Positions 1-8,756 of a DNA stretch of 64,000 nt are shown here, in pieces. The stretch covers positions 6,400,501 through 6,464,500 of the forward strand of contig NZ_CP034447.1 in assembly GCF_003952485.1 (NCBI RefSeq). Reading direction: 5' to 3'. Numbering within the stretch: position 1 is the stretch's first letter; every line of letters begins with the position of its first letter. This DNA comes from Mesorhizobium sp. M1E.F.Ca.ET.045.02.1.1. GTDB taxonomy: Bacteria; Pseudomonadota; Alphaproteobacteria; Rhizobiales; Rhizobiaceae. A program made the position numbers and the translations under genes. The notes beneath the pieces were generated by a model. The model searched no databases. It was not told the DNA's origin and was given only the letters and a program-made list of their open reading frames with translations.

Positions 1-625
1 AGGCGGCGACCGCCTTGCGGTCCTTGATCGGGTACCAGAGCGCGTAGATGCCCCCCGGCCAGCGCCGGTGCGCGCGGCGCAGGTTCTCGACGAGGCGCTG
101 GAACTCGCCCTCTTCCTCGAAGGGCGGATCGACGAGGACCAGGCCGCGCTTCTCCTTCGGCGGCAGATGCGCGCCGAGCGCCAGCCAGCCGTCGAGCACG
201 ATCACCCTCGTCTGGAAGTCACCGGCAAAGACGGATTTCAATCGCGCCGCATCCTGAGGGTGGAGCTCGATCGCGGTCAGCCGGTCCTGGCTGCGCAGGA
301 GGTGGCGCACGATCAGCGGCGAGCCGGGATAGCGGCCAAGGCCGCCGCCGGGATTTTCCGCGCGCACCGCTTCCAGATAGGGCTGAAGGAGCGCTGCCGC
401 CCGAGGCTCGAGCGTGGCCTCGAACAGCCGGCCGACGCCGCCCTGCCATTCGCCGGTCTTGCCGGCCTCGACAGAAGCGAGGTCGTAGCGGCCGATGCCG
501 GCATGGGTGTCGATGACACGGAAGGCCTTGTCCTTCTGCTTCAGATACTCGACCAGGCGGCTGAGCACGGCGTGCTTGACGACATCGGCGAAATTGCCGG
601 CGTGATAGGCGTGGCGGTAGTTCAT
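1..625 (-). CDS. rlmJ: 23S rRNA (adenine-N6)-methyltransferase RlmJ, 3' end cut by window edge
   Basis: The reading frame begins at the ATG at 623-625 and runs off the left edge, so the C-terminus is missing. The N-terminus (MNYRHAYHAGNFADVVKH) is the RlmJ signature. RlmJ is the SAM-dependent enzyme that methylates A2030 of 23S rRNA in E. coli. A DPPF motif at about residue 163 is the N6-adenine methyltransferase catalytic motif (usually DPPY), and the following EEEGEF also fits the family. About 208 of an expected 280 or so residues are visible. It has no obvious functional link to the neighbouring TetR gene. The family call is firm. Confidence 0.93.
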   Translation of the reverse strand, partial: MNYRHAYHAGNFADVVKHAVLSRLVEYLKQKDKAFRVIDTHAGIGRYDLASVEAGKTGEWQGGVGRLFEATLEPRAAALLQPYLEAVRAENPGGGLGRYPGSPLIVRHLLRSQDRLTAIELHPQDAARLKSVFAGDFQTRVIVLDGWLALGAHLPPKEKRGLVLVDPPFEEEGEFQRLVENLRRAHRRWPGGIYALWYPIKDRKAVAA

Positions 626-632
626 GCCGTCC

Positions 633-1256
633 TCATCTCGGCGAACCGCCGCGGCCCCAGCGCGGTGGTGGCGGCTGCGAGTTCGGGTTCTGCGGCGGTT
701 TGTTGCGACGCCCAAAGACCAGCGACAGCACCAGCCCGGCCAGGCCGATGCCCATCAGCGCGTAGCCGACCGGCCACGCCCTCTCGTCGATCGAGCCGGT
801 GCCTGCGCGCAGGATCAGATCGACGGCACGCATGTCGATGCCGTCGGCATCGCCTGGACCGACGGTGAAGACATAGGCGCCCGGTGCGACCGTCTCGATT
901 ACGCCGGCCTCGTCGCGAAAGATCTTGTCGGGCAGTTGCGGGCTCACCTGGCGCGGATTGTCGGTGCGGTTGAAGGACAATGTCGAGGCAAGCGCCGTGC
1001 GGCCGCCGCTTGCCGCGGTCAGCGTCAGCACGGTGCGCTGCTGCGAGGCGACGCGCTCGGCCCGCGCGGTAAGGTCGACCAGCACCCGCACGGGCGCATC
1101 GCTTGCCGCCAGCCGTACGGTCGCCGACCGGAAGCGGCCGCCCTCGTAGACCCTGTAAGTGCCGATCGCATGGCCGGAGAAATTGCTCATCGCCCAGGGA
1201 TAGAAGACGCCGATTGCGGCGCCGGCGATGAGGACGAGAACCGATAGGAAGCGCAT
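633..1256 (-). CDS. Uncharacterised membrane protein with N- and C-terminal transmembrane segments
   Basis: This is a 207-residue protein starting at ATG 1254-1256. An N-terminal hydrophobic stretch (about residues 3-22) and a second near residues 165-183 (YALMGIGLAGLVLSLVFG) flank a presumably periplasmic beta-rich region of about 140 residues. A short basic and proline-rich tail follows. I do not recognise the family. It lies 12 bp downstream of the TetR gene in the same direction, so the two are probably co-transcribed, and a membrane function under that regulator is possible. The hydrophobic ends and the tight spacing are visible in the sequence. The role is unknown. Confidence 0.65.
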   Translation of the reverse strand: MRFLSVLVLIAGAAIGVFYPWAMSNFSGHAIGTYRVYEGGRFRSATVRLAASDAPVRVLVDLTARAERVASQQRTVLTLTAASGGRTALASTLSFNRTDNPRQVSPQLPDKIFRDEAGVIETVAPGAYVFTVGPGDADGIDMRAVDLILRAGTGSIDERAWPVGYALMGIGLAGLVLSLVFGRRNKPPQNPNSQPPPPRWGRGGSPR

Positions 1257-1268
1257 TGAGAACCCTGG

Positions 1269-1964
1269 TTACGATTTTTTCCGGGCGCGATCGCCACTTT
1301 TGGCGGCCTCGCCCCGGGCAGCGTCGCGAATCCGCTCCATCTCGTCCAGAAACATCTCCAGGCCAAGCTCGAAAGTCTTGTCGAAACCGCTCGTGCCGAA
1401 ATAGGCGCCAGCCGCCACGACACTTGGGTAATCGCGCGCCAATTCTTCGTCGCTGACCGTGGTGACCGCCGATGGCCCCTTGGCGTAGCCGGCGGTCTCG
1501 TCGAGGATGGCGCCCATCAGATAGTAGCCGGCGGCGCGGAACAGGCGGGCGCTGAGCTCGACCCCGAAGCCGCCGTCCTCGAACAGGCCAATGATGGCGT
1601 TGAGCTTGGCAAGACAGGGCGGCGAGTTCATGCGGTAGACGACGATGAACGGCGCGAAGGCCGGATGCTCGGTCGCGACGCGGCGGAATTCCTGCATGCC
1701 GATACGGGCCCGCTCGCGCCAGGGCAGGCCGTCATCGGGGATCACAAGCCGGCTCATCTGCCGGTCGACCAGCGCCTCGTAGAGATGCGCCTGCGAGGGG
1801 AAGTGATGGTAGATGCTCATCGCCTCGCAGCCGAGCGCAGCGGCGAGCTTGCGCATCGAAAAGCCGGAGAGCCCTTCCCTCTCGATCACGTCGAATGCGG
1901 CGTCCTCGATCATCTCGCGGGACAGCCGGCCGCGGGTTCGCTTTTTTTTGATCGATGAGTCCAT
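1269..1964 (-). CDS. TetR/AcrR-family transcriptional regulator
   Basis: This is a 231-residue regulator. An N-terminal TetR helix-turn-helix at about residues 10-60 reads REMIEDAAFDVIEREGL followed by LAAALGCEAMSIYHHF, the typical recognition-helix signature. The C-terminal ligand domain (about residues 70-215) is variable, as is normal for the family. I chose ATG 1962-1964; a TTG at 1977-1979 would add five residues and run closer to the operator. It is divergent from the CMD-like gene, with two palindromes between them, so autoregulation plus control of that gene is the simplest model. The ligand is unknown. Confidence 0.88.
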   Translation of the reverse strand: MDSSIKKKRTRGRLSREMIEDAAFDVIEREGLSGFSMRKLAAALGCEAMSIYHHFPSQAHLYEALVDRQMSRLVIPDDGLPWRERARIGMQEFRRVATEHPAFAPFIVVYRMNSPPCLAKLNAIIGLFEDGGFGVELSARLFRAAGYYLMGAILDETAGYAKGPSAVTTVSDEELARDYPSVVAAGAYFGTSGFDKTFELGLEMFLDEMERIRDAARGEAAKSGDRARKKS

Positions 1965-1979
1965 GGCGTCGCTTGACAA

Positions 1980-2023
1980 CTTACACTGTAAGGTTCACGT
2001 TCCAAATACCTTACACCGTAAGG
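1980..2023. promoter_or_regulatory. Paired palindromic operator candidate between tetR and the CMD-like gene
   Basis: Two related palindromes lie in the 84-bp divergent intergenic region: CTTACACTGTAAG at 1980-1992 (6-bp arms, 1-nt centre) and CCTTACACCGTAAGG at 2009-2023 (6-bp arms, 3-nt centre). Their centres are 30 bp apart, about three helical turns, which suits two TetR dimers on the same DNA face. A TTGACA hexamer at 1973-1978 abuts the first site. The binding role is inferred from position and symmetry. Confidence 0.7.
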
Positions 2024-2048
2024 CTAACAAAGACCAGAGGAGAAAACC

Positions 2049-2522
2049 ATGTCCGTCCTTCGCATCGTCTCAAATGTGCATTCCTGCCTTCGTTCCGCTT
2101 GCCTCATCGCCGCCGCCGGCACACTCGCGGCCATGCTGACCTCGGCGCCGGCGAGCGCCGACGACTACGATGCCACCATCAAGGACATCCAGTCGACGAT
2201 GGGCGGCGTACCCGGGTTCGTGAAGCAGTTCCCGAAGGCCGGTCTGCCCGGCGCATGGGCGGAGGTCAAGGCCATCGAGCTCAGCGACAAGACGGCACTG
2301 CCGCCGAAGGTGAAGTCGCTGATCTCGCTGGCGGTCGCGGCACAAATCCCCTGCAGCTATTGCGTCTGGTCGGACACCGAGAATGCCAAACGCGCCGGCG
2401 CCACCGACGAAGAGATCCAGGAGGCCGTCGCCATGGCCGCCTTGACCCGCCACTGGAGCACCATCTTCAACGGCATGCAGGTCGATCTCGCCCAGTTCAA
2501 GAAGGATATGGGCGGGGAGTGA
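2049..2522 (+). CDS. Exported carboxymuconolactone decarboxylase/AhpD-like protein
   Basis: This 157-residue protein starts at ATG 2049 behind an AGAGGAG ribosome site. A signal peptide (hydrophobic residues 14-30, likely cleaved near ASA-DD at 37/38) precedes one CMD/AhpD-like helical domain. The CxxC pair is C102/C105 (PCSYCVWS). In AhpD the second Cys is followed after three residues by a catalytic His; here that position is Asp, so classic AhpD chemistry is uncertain. CMD proteins are normally cytoplasmic, so export is unusual. The divergent TetR gene and operator pair suggest induction by a small molecule. A thiol-redox or peroxide role is inference. Confidence 0.8.
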   Translation: MSVLRIVSNVHSCLRSACLIAAAGTLAAMLTSAPASADDYDATIKDIQSTMGGVPGFVKQFPKAGLPGAWAEVKAIELSDKTALPPKVKSLISLAVAAQIPCSYCVWSDTENAKRAGATDEEIQEAVAMAALTRHWSTIFNGMQVDLAQFKKDMGGE

Positions 2523-3397
2523 TGCCGGAGCCACCAACGCAAGGACGTGGCCCGCGAAATCGCAGGCCGCGTCCGTTGCTGAAACGCCTGCGGTCGTCTT
2601 GCGACGGCCGCGATGCCGCCGCTCAGCGGGCCGACCGAGCGTTTCCGGAGATCCGGCCATCATCCTGTATTGCTGAAATCGCTTTTCTTTTCTCTGCACT
2701 TCCAAGTGGTGGCGCCCTTGCGAGGAGCGTGAAACCACATCGGAATGCTCGAGCTGCAGCGGCGCCGTCCGTCCTTCCTCGCCGCGGCGCCTGGATTCCG
2801 CTGTCCTGGAGGCGCGTGCCTATTTGCGACTGAACTCCTCCTCTTCACGGGCTTGTTCTTCGGAGAATCGGAAGATCGAAGAGCAACATAAAGCAACTTC
2901 CGAACCTGAAAGACTAGAACGGATCGCGTTTCCGGGCGCTCACCTTGAGGCTTTCGCTGCTGCCGTTCGACGAGCTTTTGCCGGCTCCGCAGTCACTTGG
3001 CTCATTACCACGCGAAAACCGGCAAGGCCGAGCCGCTTCGAACCGGCGGACAACCACACAGCGGCCGGCTGATGATTAACCAATCACAAACGTGTGGGGT
3101 TAATAGAACTCTAATTTAGTTGACTACATCGCGCGCAGGTATATCTTTGTATGCGTTGGGTGTGCAATTTGGGCGAGCAGTCCGCGGTGGTGGCAACCAT
3201 AATCGTGGATCGCGACTTTAGGGGCAAAGGGACGCTAAGCGGCAGCAAATAGCCGTACGGCAACGACCCCGCGAACTCAGAAAAAACACATCAGTTGTGG
3301 CGATTCCGCACATGCGGAGGGATCGCCGTGATTTGGCCTGGTCGGGCAACGCCGTTGCCCCGGCCCGGACGGGGAATGTGTGCGGTATGAGGGCGCC
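2523..3397. other. Long intergenic region with no convincing gene
   Basis: This stretch of about 870 bp separates the CMD-like gene from the nucleotide-sugar genes. Short open frames are present but have no recognisable protein features or ribosome sites. An AT-rich patch at about 3070-3150 could hold a promoter for the downstream genes. A GC-rich stem-loop (GGGCAAC 3344-3350 / GTTGCCC 3354-3360) sits about 40 bp before the next start codon, in what would be the leader mRNA. I see no tRNA or known riboswitch. Confidence 0.4.
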
Positions 3398-4459
3398 ATG
3401 GGCAGGGTCATCAAGGTTCTAAATCTAGACAACAATTCGGGACGGAGGCGTGCCGATCGCGGTCGCGCGCTGGTCGCCGGCGGAGCGGGATTTCTAGGCT
3501 CGCATTTGTGCGAGAGGCTGCTCTTCGACGGTTATGAGGTCATCGCGCTGGACAATTTCCATACCGGCAAAAGACACAATCTCGCTGGCATGGCGCACGA
3601 TGCTTCCTTTACCTGCATCAAGCACGATATCGTCGACGCGTTGCCGGCGGACTTCGCCGTCGACGAGATCTACAATCTCGCCTGCCCCGCTTCCCCGCCG
3701 CACTATCAGGCCGATCCGATCCATACGTTCAAGACCAGCGTGCTCGGCTCGATCAACCTTTTGGAACTTGCCAGGCGCCACAAGGCCAAGATCTTCCAGG
3801 CTTCCACCTCCGAAGTCTATGGCGATCCGCAGGTGCATCCGCAACCGGAAGGCTATTTCGGCAACGTCAACACGCACGGCCCACGCTCCTGCTATGACGA
3901 GGGCAAGCGTTCGGCCGAGACGCTGTTCTTCGACTATTCGAGGACATACGGCATCGATGTCCGCGTCGCGCGCATCTTCAACACCTATGGTCCGCGCATG
4001 CAGCCCGATGACGGCCGCGTGGTGTCGAACTTCATCGTCCAGGCGCTGCGCGGCGACGATATCACCGTTTATGGCAGCGGCACGCAGACGCGCTCCTTCT
4101 GCTTCGTCGACGACCTGGTCGAGGGCTTCTTGCGCCTGATGAATGCCCCGGTGGCGCCGCTGCACCCGGTCAATCTCGGCAACCCGGTCGAGTTTACCAT
4201 CATGGAATTGGCCGAGCTGGTCATCGACTATACGAATTCGCGCTCGCGCATCGTGCACCGGCCGCTGCCCGTCGACGACCCCAGGCAGCGCAAGCCCGAC
4301 ATTTCATTCGCCAGACAGCATCTCGGCTGGGAGCCTAAGGTCGCCTTGAGCGAAGGCCTTGCCCATACCACGGCGTATTTCGACACCCTGCTGGGCCGCC
4401 GCCGGCCTGTCGCCCCGCGCAGAGTCCACGCGTCTTCCGTCAGGGAGGCGACGGCATGA
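3398..4459 (+). CDS. UDP-glucuronate decarboxylase-type extended SDR
   Basis: This 353-residue NAD-dependent extended SDR resembles UDP-xylose synthase. It has a Rossmann glycine motif ([14 protein letters not shown], about residues 27-40), [17 protein letters not shown] and the YxxxK pair in [11 protein letters not shown], all typical of UDP-glucuronate decarboxylases that make UDP-xylose. I chose ATG 3398 because GAGGG lies 6 nt upstream; a GTG at 3380 would add six residues. It overlaps galE by ATGA, so the two are translationally coupled. The substrate is inferred from family resemblance; a dTDP-glucose dehydratase-like role is less likely. Confidence 0.85.
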   Translation: MGRVIKVLNLDNNSGRRRADRGRALVAGGAGFLGSHLCERLLFDGYEVIALDNFHTGKRHNLAGMAHDASFTCIKHDIVDALPADFAVDEIYNLACPASPPHYQADPIHTFKTSVLGSINLLELARRHKAKIFQASTSEVYGDPQVHPQPEGYFGNVNTHGPRSCYDEGKRSAETLFFDYSRTYGIDVRVARIFNTYGPRMQPDDGRVVSNFIVQALRGDDITVYGSGTQTRSFCFVDDLVEGFLRLMNAPVAPLHPVNLGNPVEFTIMELAELVIDYTNSRSRIVHRPLPVDDPRQRKPDISFARQHLGWEPKVALSEGLAHTTAYFDTLLGRRRPVAPRRVHASSVREATA

Positions 4460-5592
4460 CGACCCGCCGCCCCGTTCTGGTGACGGGTGGCGCCGGCTTC
4501 ATCGGCAGCCAAACTTGCAAGCTGCTGTCGGCCGCGGGCTACCTGCCGGTGGTCTACGACAACTTAAGCCGTGGCAACCAGACGGCCGTCGCCTGGGGTC
4601 CACTGGTCGTCGGCGACATACGCGGCCGCAATTCACTGCAGCGGGCAATCGAAGCCCACAGGCCGCAGGCGATCATCCATTTTGCCGCCCTTGCCTATGT
4701 CGGCGAGTCGGTCAGCGAGCCGGCGGATTACTACGCGACCAATGTCGGCGGCACGATCGCGGTGCTGGATGCGGCGCGGGCAAACGGCATCGACAAGGTC
4801 ATTTTCTCATCGAGCTGCGCGACCTACGGCGTGCCGGAAGCGCTGCCGGTCAGCGAGGCCGCGTCGCAGAAGCCGATCAGCCCCTATGGCCGCAGCAAGC
4901 TGATGGGCGAACAGATCATCAAGGACTATGCCTCTGCCTATGGGCTGAAATACGCGATCCTTCGCTACTTCAACGCTTGCGGCGCCGACCCCGAAGGCGA
5001 GCTCGGCGAGTGGCACACGCCCGAGACCCATCTCATCCCAAGGGTGCTGATGGCGGCGTCCGGCATGATCGAGGCGATCGAGATCTTCGGTACCGACTAC
5101 GAGACTGCGGACGGCACCTGCGTGCGCGACTATATCCATGTCAGCGACCTCGCCCGCGCGCATCTCATGGCATTGATGCATCTGGAGGCCGGCGGCGCCA
5201 GCCTGGCCGTCAATCTCGGCACCGGCCGGGGCATTTCGATCAAGGAGATCCTCGAAGCTGTCGGCCGCATCACGTCACGGCCGGTTCCGGTCATCTACAA
5301 GCCGCGCCGGCCGGGCGATCCGGCCGAGCTTTACGCCGACCCCGGCCTGGCGCGCGAGACGTTGGGCTTCGTGGCCGAACTCTCCGACATCGATGCCATC
5401 GTCAGGACAGCCGCGCCCTTCTTCGGGCTCGGGCCGATTGCGAAACCGGAGATTTTCAATGCGTCCGCCGCCGTTTCGCGCGCAAAAGGCGCGCCGCGCG
5501 GAAGGGGCGCTACGAAAAAACGCCAGCCCGCGAGGCTGGCAGCCGTCCCTGTGAGTAATGTGTCGGGACGTGGGCTCGCTGAGCTGGGTTGA
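4456..5592 (+). CDS. galE: UDP-glucose 4-epimerase with C-terminal extension
   Basis: This 378-residue extended SDR interconverts UDP-glucose and UDP-galactose. The NAD motif is GGAGFIGS (residues 11-18), the catalytic Ser/Thr region is SSSCATYG and the YxxxK motif is SPYGRSK. The start overlaps the upstream stop (ATGA). The conserved part ends near residue 328 (AAPFFG). The remaining 50 or so residues are basic, low-complexity and Ala/Arg/Gly-rich, and are not typical of GalE. They are encoded over a hairpin that looks like a minus-strand terminator. The extension may be a recent stop-codon loss. Catalytic assignment is firm; specificity could extend to other UDP-hexoses. Confidence 0.9.
   Translation: MTTRRPVLVTGGAGFIGSQTCKLLSAAGYLPVVYDNLSRGNQTAVAWGPLVVGDIRGRNSLQRAIEAHRPQAIIHFAALAYVGESVSEPADYYATNVGGTIAVLDAARANGIDKVIFSSSCATYGVPEALPVSEAASQKPISPYGRSKLMGEQIIKDYASAYGLKYAILRYFNACGADPEGELGEWHTPETHLIPRVLMAASGMIEAIEIFGTDYETADGTCVRDYIHVSDLARAHLMALMHLEAGGASLAVNLGTGRGISIKEILEAVGRITSRPVPVIYKPRRPGDPAELYADPGLARETLGFVAELSDIDAIVRTAAPFFGLGPIAKPEIFNASAAVSRAKGAPRGRGATKKRQPARLAAVPVSNVSGRGLAELG
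5515..5540 (-). terminator. Intrinsic terminator candidate reading leftwards
   Basis: GCCAGCC (5522-5528) pairs with GGCTGGC (5534-5540) across a 5-nt loop. On the minus strand the stem is followed by six T residues (complement of 5515-5520). It could terminate minus-strand transcription from the DUF995 gene, although it lies about 215 bp beyond that stop and inside the galE extension. Confidence 0.55.
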
Positions 5593-5641
5593 GGGCTTGT
5601 CTCAGCGAGCCTCCAGGTTTGATCCGCTTAAGGCTTGATGC

Positions 5642-5748
5642 CTTAAAAGCGCGTCGCGCAAAACGAATTCAGGCGACGCGCTTTTAAGTCTTTGTTTTGA
5701 TGCATGTCGTTCGCCCAAAACCGCTGCGCACTTTTGGGCGACATGCAT
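5642..5748. repeat. Rhizobial intergenic palindromic repeat (RIME-like), two nested inverted repeats
   Basis: The first part is a perfect 16-bp inverted repeat: left arm 5642-5657, right arm 5673-5688, 15-nt spacer. The second part (5700-5748) has arms ATGCATGTCG...CCCAAAA and TTTTGGGCGACATGCAT, with a 4-nt insertion in the left arm. I recognise this combination as a recurrent intergenic element in Mesorhizobium-type genomes. It lies between the convergent galE and DUF995 genes, ending 7 bp from the latter's stop. Confidence 0.8.
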
Positions 5749-5755
5749 TAGCGGT

Positions 5756-6331
5756 TCAGCTTTTGGAATCGACCAATTTGCGGGTCTTTTCGAAGTCGGC
5801 GTCCCGGGTGTCACCCGCCTGGATCTTCTTGAGCTCGTCGGCCGGATCTTCCGAGGCGTGCTTGAAGCTGTACCACCGGCCATCCGGATCCCTGCGCTGC
5901 TGGACGGTTCCATTCTGGACGCGATGGCTGAAGCAGGTGCGAACGGGCGTTGCGGCAGAGGCGGTCGAGCGCCAGACGAGATCCATGCACATCTTGCCGT
6001 CGTTGCTGAGATGCCATGTGCCCTCGGCGACAGAAGTTGAATCGGGCTTGGACGTGAAGGCCCGCATCTTTCTGTCTTGCGCGAAATAGGCGGCTCCGTC
6101 GTCCCAATTCCAGGTGCGGTCCGCATAGAAAAGCTGCAGCTCGAACGCCGTCGGCGTGGTGGCTGCGTGAGCCGGCGCGGGTTCCTGAGCGCCGGCCGCG
6201 TGAGCGGCGCCGCAAAGCGCCATCCCCCCACAGGCGAGGATTAGCATCCGGGCGGATCGATCGCGACCCACGCCCCTGGCTGGTTCGGATGGCCATATTT
6301 TTCGAGCTGTCTGCACAATGAACGATAACAT
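5756..6331 (-). CDS. DUF995-family exported protein
   Basis: This 191-residue protein has a hydrophobic segment at about residues 29-47 (MLILACGGMALCGAAHA), a likely signal sequence. The mature part carries DUF995-like signatures: FYADRTWNWDDGAAYF, CMDLVWRS, CFSHRVQNG, QRRDPDGRWYSFKH. DUF995 is a function-unknown family abundant in rhizobia. I kept ATG 6329-6331 because an AAGG lies about 10 nt upstream. A start at 6247 would give a tidier signal peptide but has no visible ribosome site. It is transcribed against galE and lies among sugar genes, which does not establish a role. Confidence 0.75.
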   Translation of the reverse strand: MLSFIVQTARKIWPSEPARGVGRDRSARMLILACGGMALCGAAHAAGAQEPAPAHAATTPTAFELQLFYADRTWNWDDGAAYFAQDRKMRAFTSKPDSTSVAEGTWHLSNDGKMCMDLVWRSTASAATPVRTCFSHRVQNGTVQQRRDPDGRWYSFKHASEDPADELKKIQAGDTRDADFEKTRKLVDSKS

Positions 6332-6722
6332 GCCGATGTCGCCTTTCTTTTCGGCGTCACCACCCAGGCTGGGTCTTCCCCAACATCGCAGTTACCGCCC
6401 CCGGGTGTTATTAATGGTCGCCCGAGAAACGGTGTCAACCTTTCGTTGCATAGGCAACAAGAGTGCTTTGCGGACAGTGATCGCGGCCGCGCCAAGCTTG
6501 TGGATTTGAGCAAGCCGCTGGTCTATAGGATCAGCCGCCCTTGATGGAAGCGGAGACGTAGAACGGGCCGCAAACCAGGCAAGGCCCGAATTTCGGCGGC
6601 CGCACGCCGGACAGGAAACCGGCAAGGCAACCGGCGATGCAAACCGCCCCCGACCGCGCGGAGCATCCTCGAAAAGTGGAGCATTTGCCGTAACGCGGCG
6701 GTGGACGCCATCGGAGAATTGG
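6332..6722. other. Divergent intergenic region, no gene seen
   Basis: About 390 bp separate the DUF995 gene from the UPF0104 gene. It presumably contains promoters for both. A small palindrome GTTGC-ATAG-GCAAC (6445-6458) is the only symmetrical element I noted. No credible ORF, tRNA or terminator is apparent. Confidence 0.4.
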
Positions 6723-7640
6723 TTGAAGCGAGCGGTATCGATAATCGTCACCCTGGCGCTGCTGGCATGGCTTGCCAGCGACTCGCGCTGGAAGATGGTC
6801 GGCGATGCATTTGCCAGCATCACGCCCGGCGCCTTCGCGGCGGTGACGCTGGCGCTGTTCGTCACCTATGTGCTGCGCGCGCTGCGCGTTTGTGACGAAT
6901 TCCGCGACGAGGTGAACGGCCGCTTCGGCGCCTGCCTGCGCGTCATACTGATCCACAACGCCATGATCAACGTGGTGCCGTTCCGCGGCGGCGAGACCGC
7001 CTTCCCGCTGCTGCTTCGCCAGGTGTTCGGCATCTCGATCGTGCGCGCCGGCGCCTCGCTCTTGTGGTTCAGGCTGCAGGATGCCTTCGTCGTCGGCGTG
7101 CTTGCCTGCCTTGTGTGGCCGAGCCTCCATCCGGCGCTCCGGGCAGCGGGCATCGCGGCGCTGATTGCCGTCGCCTGGTACCTGCCGCGCTGGGCGCGCG
7201 CGCCGCATGACTGGGCCCATCGCGGCAGCATCGTCTCGAAGCTCGGCAAATTGCGCGACATCTTCACCGAGGCCACGGGGCGCTCCCGCTACGGCTGGTG
7301 GTGGACAGTGGCCAATTGGACGCTGAAGCTTGCCGTGCAGGGATGGCTGCTCGCGATGCTGCTCGGCACCTCCTTCCAGACCGCCTTTCCCGGCGCTGTC
7401 GGAGCCGAGGCCGCGGCCATCCTGCCGGTGCAGGGCGTTGCCGGCTTCGGCACCTACGAGGCGGGCGCCGCGGCGGCGTTGCTCTATTCCGGCATCGCCG
7501 TGAAGGACGGCCTGCAGGCGGCGCTGGCACTGCATCTCTTCATCCTCTGCTCGGCCGTCGCCACCGGCGCGATCGCCTGGCTGTTTCCCTCCAAATCGAC
7601 GCTGCCGGAGAACCCGGCCACGGGACCCGCAAGGAAATGA
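6723..7640 (+). CDS. UPF0104/lysylphosphatidylglycerol-synthase-type integral membrane protein
   Basis: This 305-residue polytopic membrane protein belongs to the LPG_synthase_TM/UPF0104 fold. Family-like features are VLRALRVCDEF near residue 50, VVPFRGGETAFPLLLR near 82-97, and a late PVQGVAGFGTYEAG loop. It starts with TTG at 6723 behind GGAGAA. It overlaps the next gene (GT2) by ATGA. Members next to a DPM-type GT2 are often proposed to move or use polyprenyl-linked sugars, so a role in handling the GT2 lipid product is a context inference. It lacks the soluble aminoacyl transferase domain of MprF. Confidence 0.8.
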   Translation: MKRAVSIIVTLALLAWLASDSRWKMVGDAFASITPGAFAAVTLALFVTYVLRALRVCDEFRDEVNGRFGACLRVILIHNAMINVVPFRGGETAFPLLLRQVFGISIVRAGASLLWFRLQDAFVVGVLACLVWPSLHPALRAAGIAALIAVAWYLPRWARAPHDWAHRGSIVSKLGKLRDIFTEATGRSRYGWWWTVANWTLKLAVQGWLLAMLLGTSFQTAFPGAVGAEAAAILPVQGVAGFGTYEAGAAAALLYSGIAVKDGLQAALALHLFILCSAVATGAIAWLFPSKSTLPENPATGPARK

Positions 7641-8722
7641 CCGCAATGAACGTGCTTCCCATTCCTGTCTCGGGCCTGCCCGAGGGCGCCGTCATGCCCG
7701 AGCACAGGCTTTCCATCGTCATTCCGATGTATAACGAGGCCGACAATGTCGAGCCGCTGCTCATGCGCATCCACCAGGCGATGGAGAACTACAGCCAGCC
7801 CTGGGAAGTGGTGCTGGTGGACGACGGCAGCACCGATGCCACGCCGAACGAAATCCGCAGGCTCGCGGCCGAATACGGTCCGCATGTGCATGGCGTGGAA
7901 CTGGTGCGCAACTTCAAGCAGACCGCGGCCATGCAGGCAGGCCTCGACGCCGCCCGCGGCGACGTCATCGCGACGCTCGACGGCGACCTGCAGAACGACC
8001 CGTTCGACATACCGCGCATGGTCTACCGGCTGCTGACCGAGGATCTCGACCTCGTCGCCGGCTGGCGCAAGAACCGCCAGGAAGGTTTCTGGATGCGCAG
8101 GCTGCCTTCGCGCATCGCCAACTCGCTGATCGCGCGCGTCACCGGCGTGCGGCTGAAGGATTATGGCTGCAGCCTGAAGGTCTTCCGCGGCAGCGTCATC
8201 CGCAGCGTCCGGCTTTATGGCGAAATGCACCGCTTCATCCCGGCGTGGCTGGCGACGGTGACGACGCCGCGCCGCATCGCCCAAGAAGTGGTAACCCATC
8301 ACGCCCGCATCCACGGGCAGTCGAAATACGGTATCTCGCGCACCTTCCGCGTGGTGCTCGACCTCGTCTTCATGTTCTTCTTCATGCGCTATCGCACCAG
8401 GCCCGGCCATTTCTTCGGCGGCATCGGCATCGTGCTCGGCGTGCTCGGTTCGCTGATCCTGACCTATCTATTTGCCCTGAAGGTGTTTTTCGGACAAGAT
8501 ATCGGAACGCGTCCGATGCTGTTCACCGGCTTCTTCCTGGTGATCGCCGGGCTGCAGGCGGTGACATCGGGGGTGCTCGCCGAAATGCTTTCGCGCGTCT
8601 ATCTCGAGGCGAACGTCTCCCTCGCTTATGTGGCGCGGCCGCAGCCCGCGCATGGCGAAGGCGACGGCTGGCATTGGCCGAGCCCGCCGGCGGGCGCCAA
8701 GAAAAGCCGGCGCCGGAAATGA
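7637..8722 (+). CDS. DPM-type family 2 glycosyltransferase with C-terminal membrane anchor
   Basis: This is a 361-residue protein. The GT2 domain is at about residues 25-260 with SIVIPMYNEADNV, VDDGSTDATP and the LDGDLQNDP metal/nucleotide-binding motif. Two transmembrane helices follow (about 265-340), as in polyprenyl-phosphate glycosyltransferases such as ArnC, GtrB and RgtE. Start ATG 7637 overlaps the UPF0104 stop; ATG 7646 is an alternative. The next gene is a UDP-glucuronate epimerase, so UDP-galacturonate is a plausible donor, by analogy with RgtE, which makes dodecaprenyl-phosphate galacturonate in Rhizobium leguminosarum. Sugar specificity is inference. Confidence 0.85.
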   Translation: MTAMNVLPIPVSGLPEGAVMPEHRLSIVIPMYNEADNVEPLLMRIHQAMENYSQPWEVVLVDDGSTDATPNEIRRLAAEYGPHVHGVELVRNFKQTAAMQAGLDAARGDVIATLDGDLQNDPFDIPRMVYRLLTEDLDLVAGWRKNRQEGFWMRRLPSRIANSLIARVTGVRLKDYGCSLKVFRGSVIRSVRLYGEMHRFIPAWLATVTTPRRIAQEVVTHHARIHGQSKYGISRTFRVVLDLVFMFFFMRYRTRPGHFFGGIGIVLGVLGSLILTYLFALKVFFGQDIGTRPMLFTGFFLVIAGLQAVTSGVLAEMLSRVYLEANVSLAYVARPQPAHGEGDGWHWPSPPAGAKKSRRRK

Positions 8723-8756
8723 TGCCGAACACCCCCTGCCCCAAGGTGAAGATCGC

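Noticed and set aside
2824..3072. 82-codon ORF in the long intergenic region
   Set aside because: No ribosome site, no recognisable protein features and low-complexity composition.
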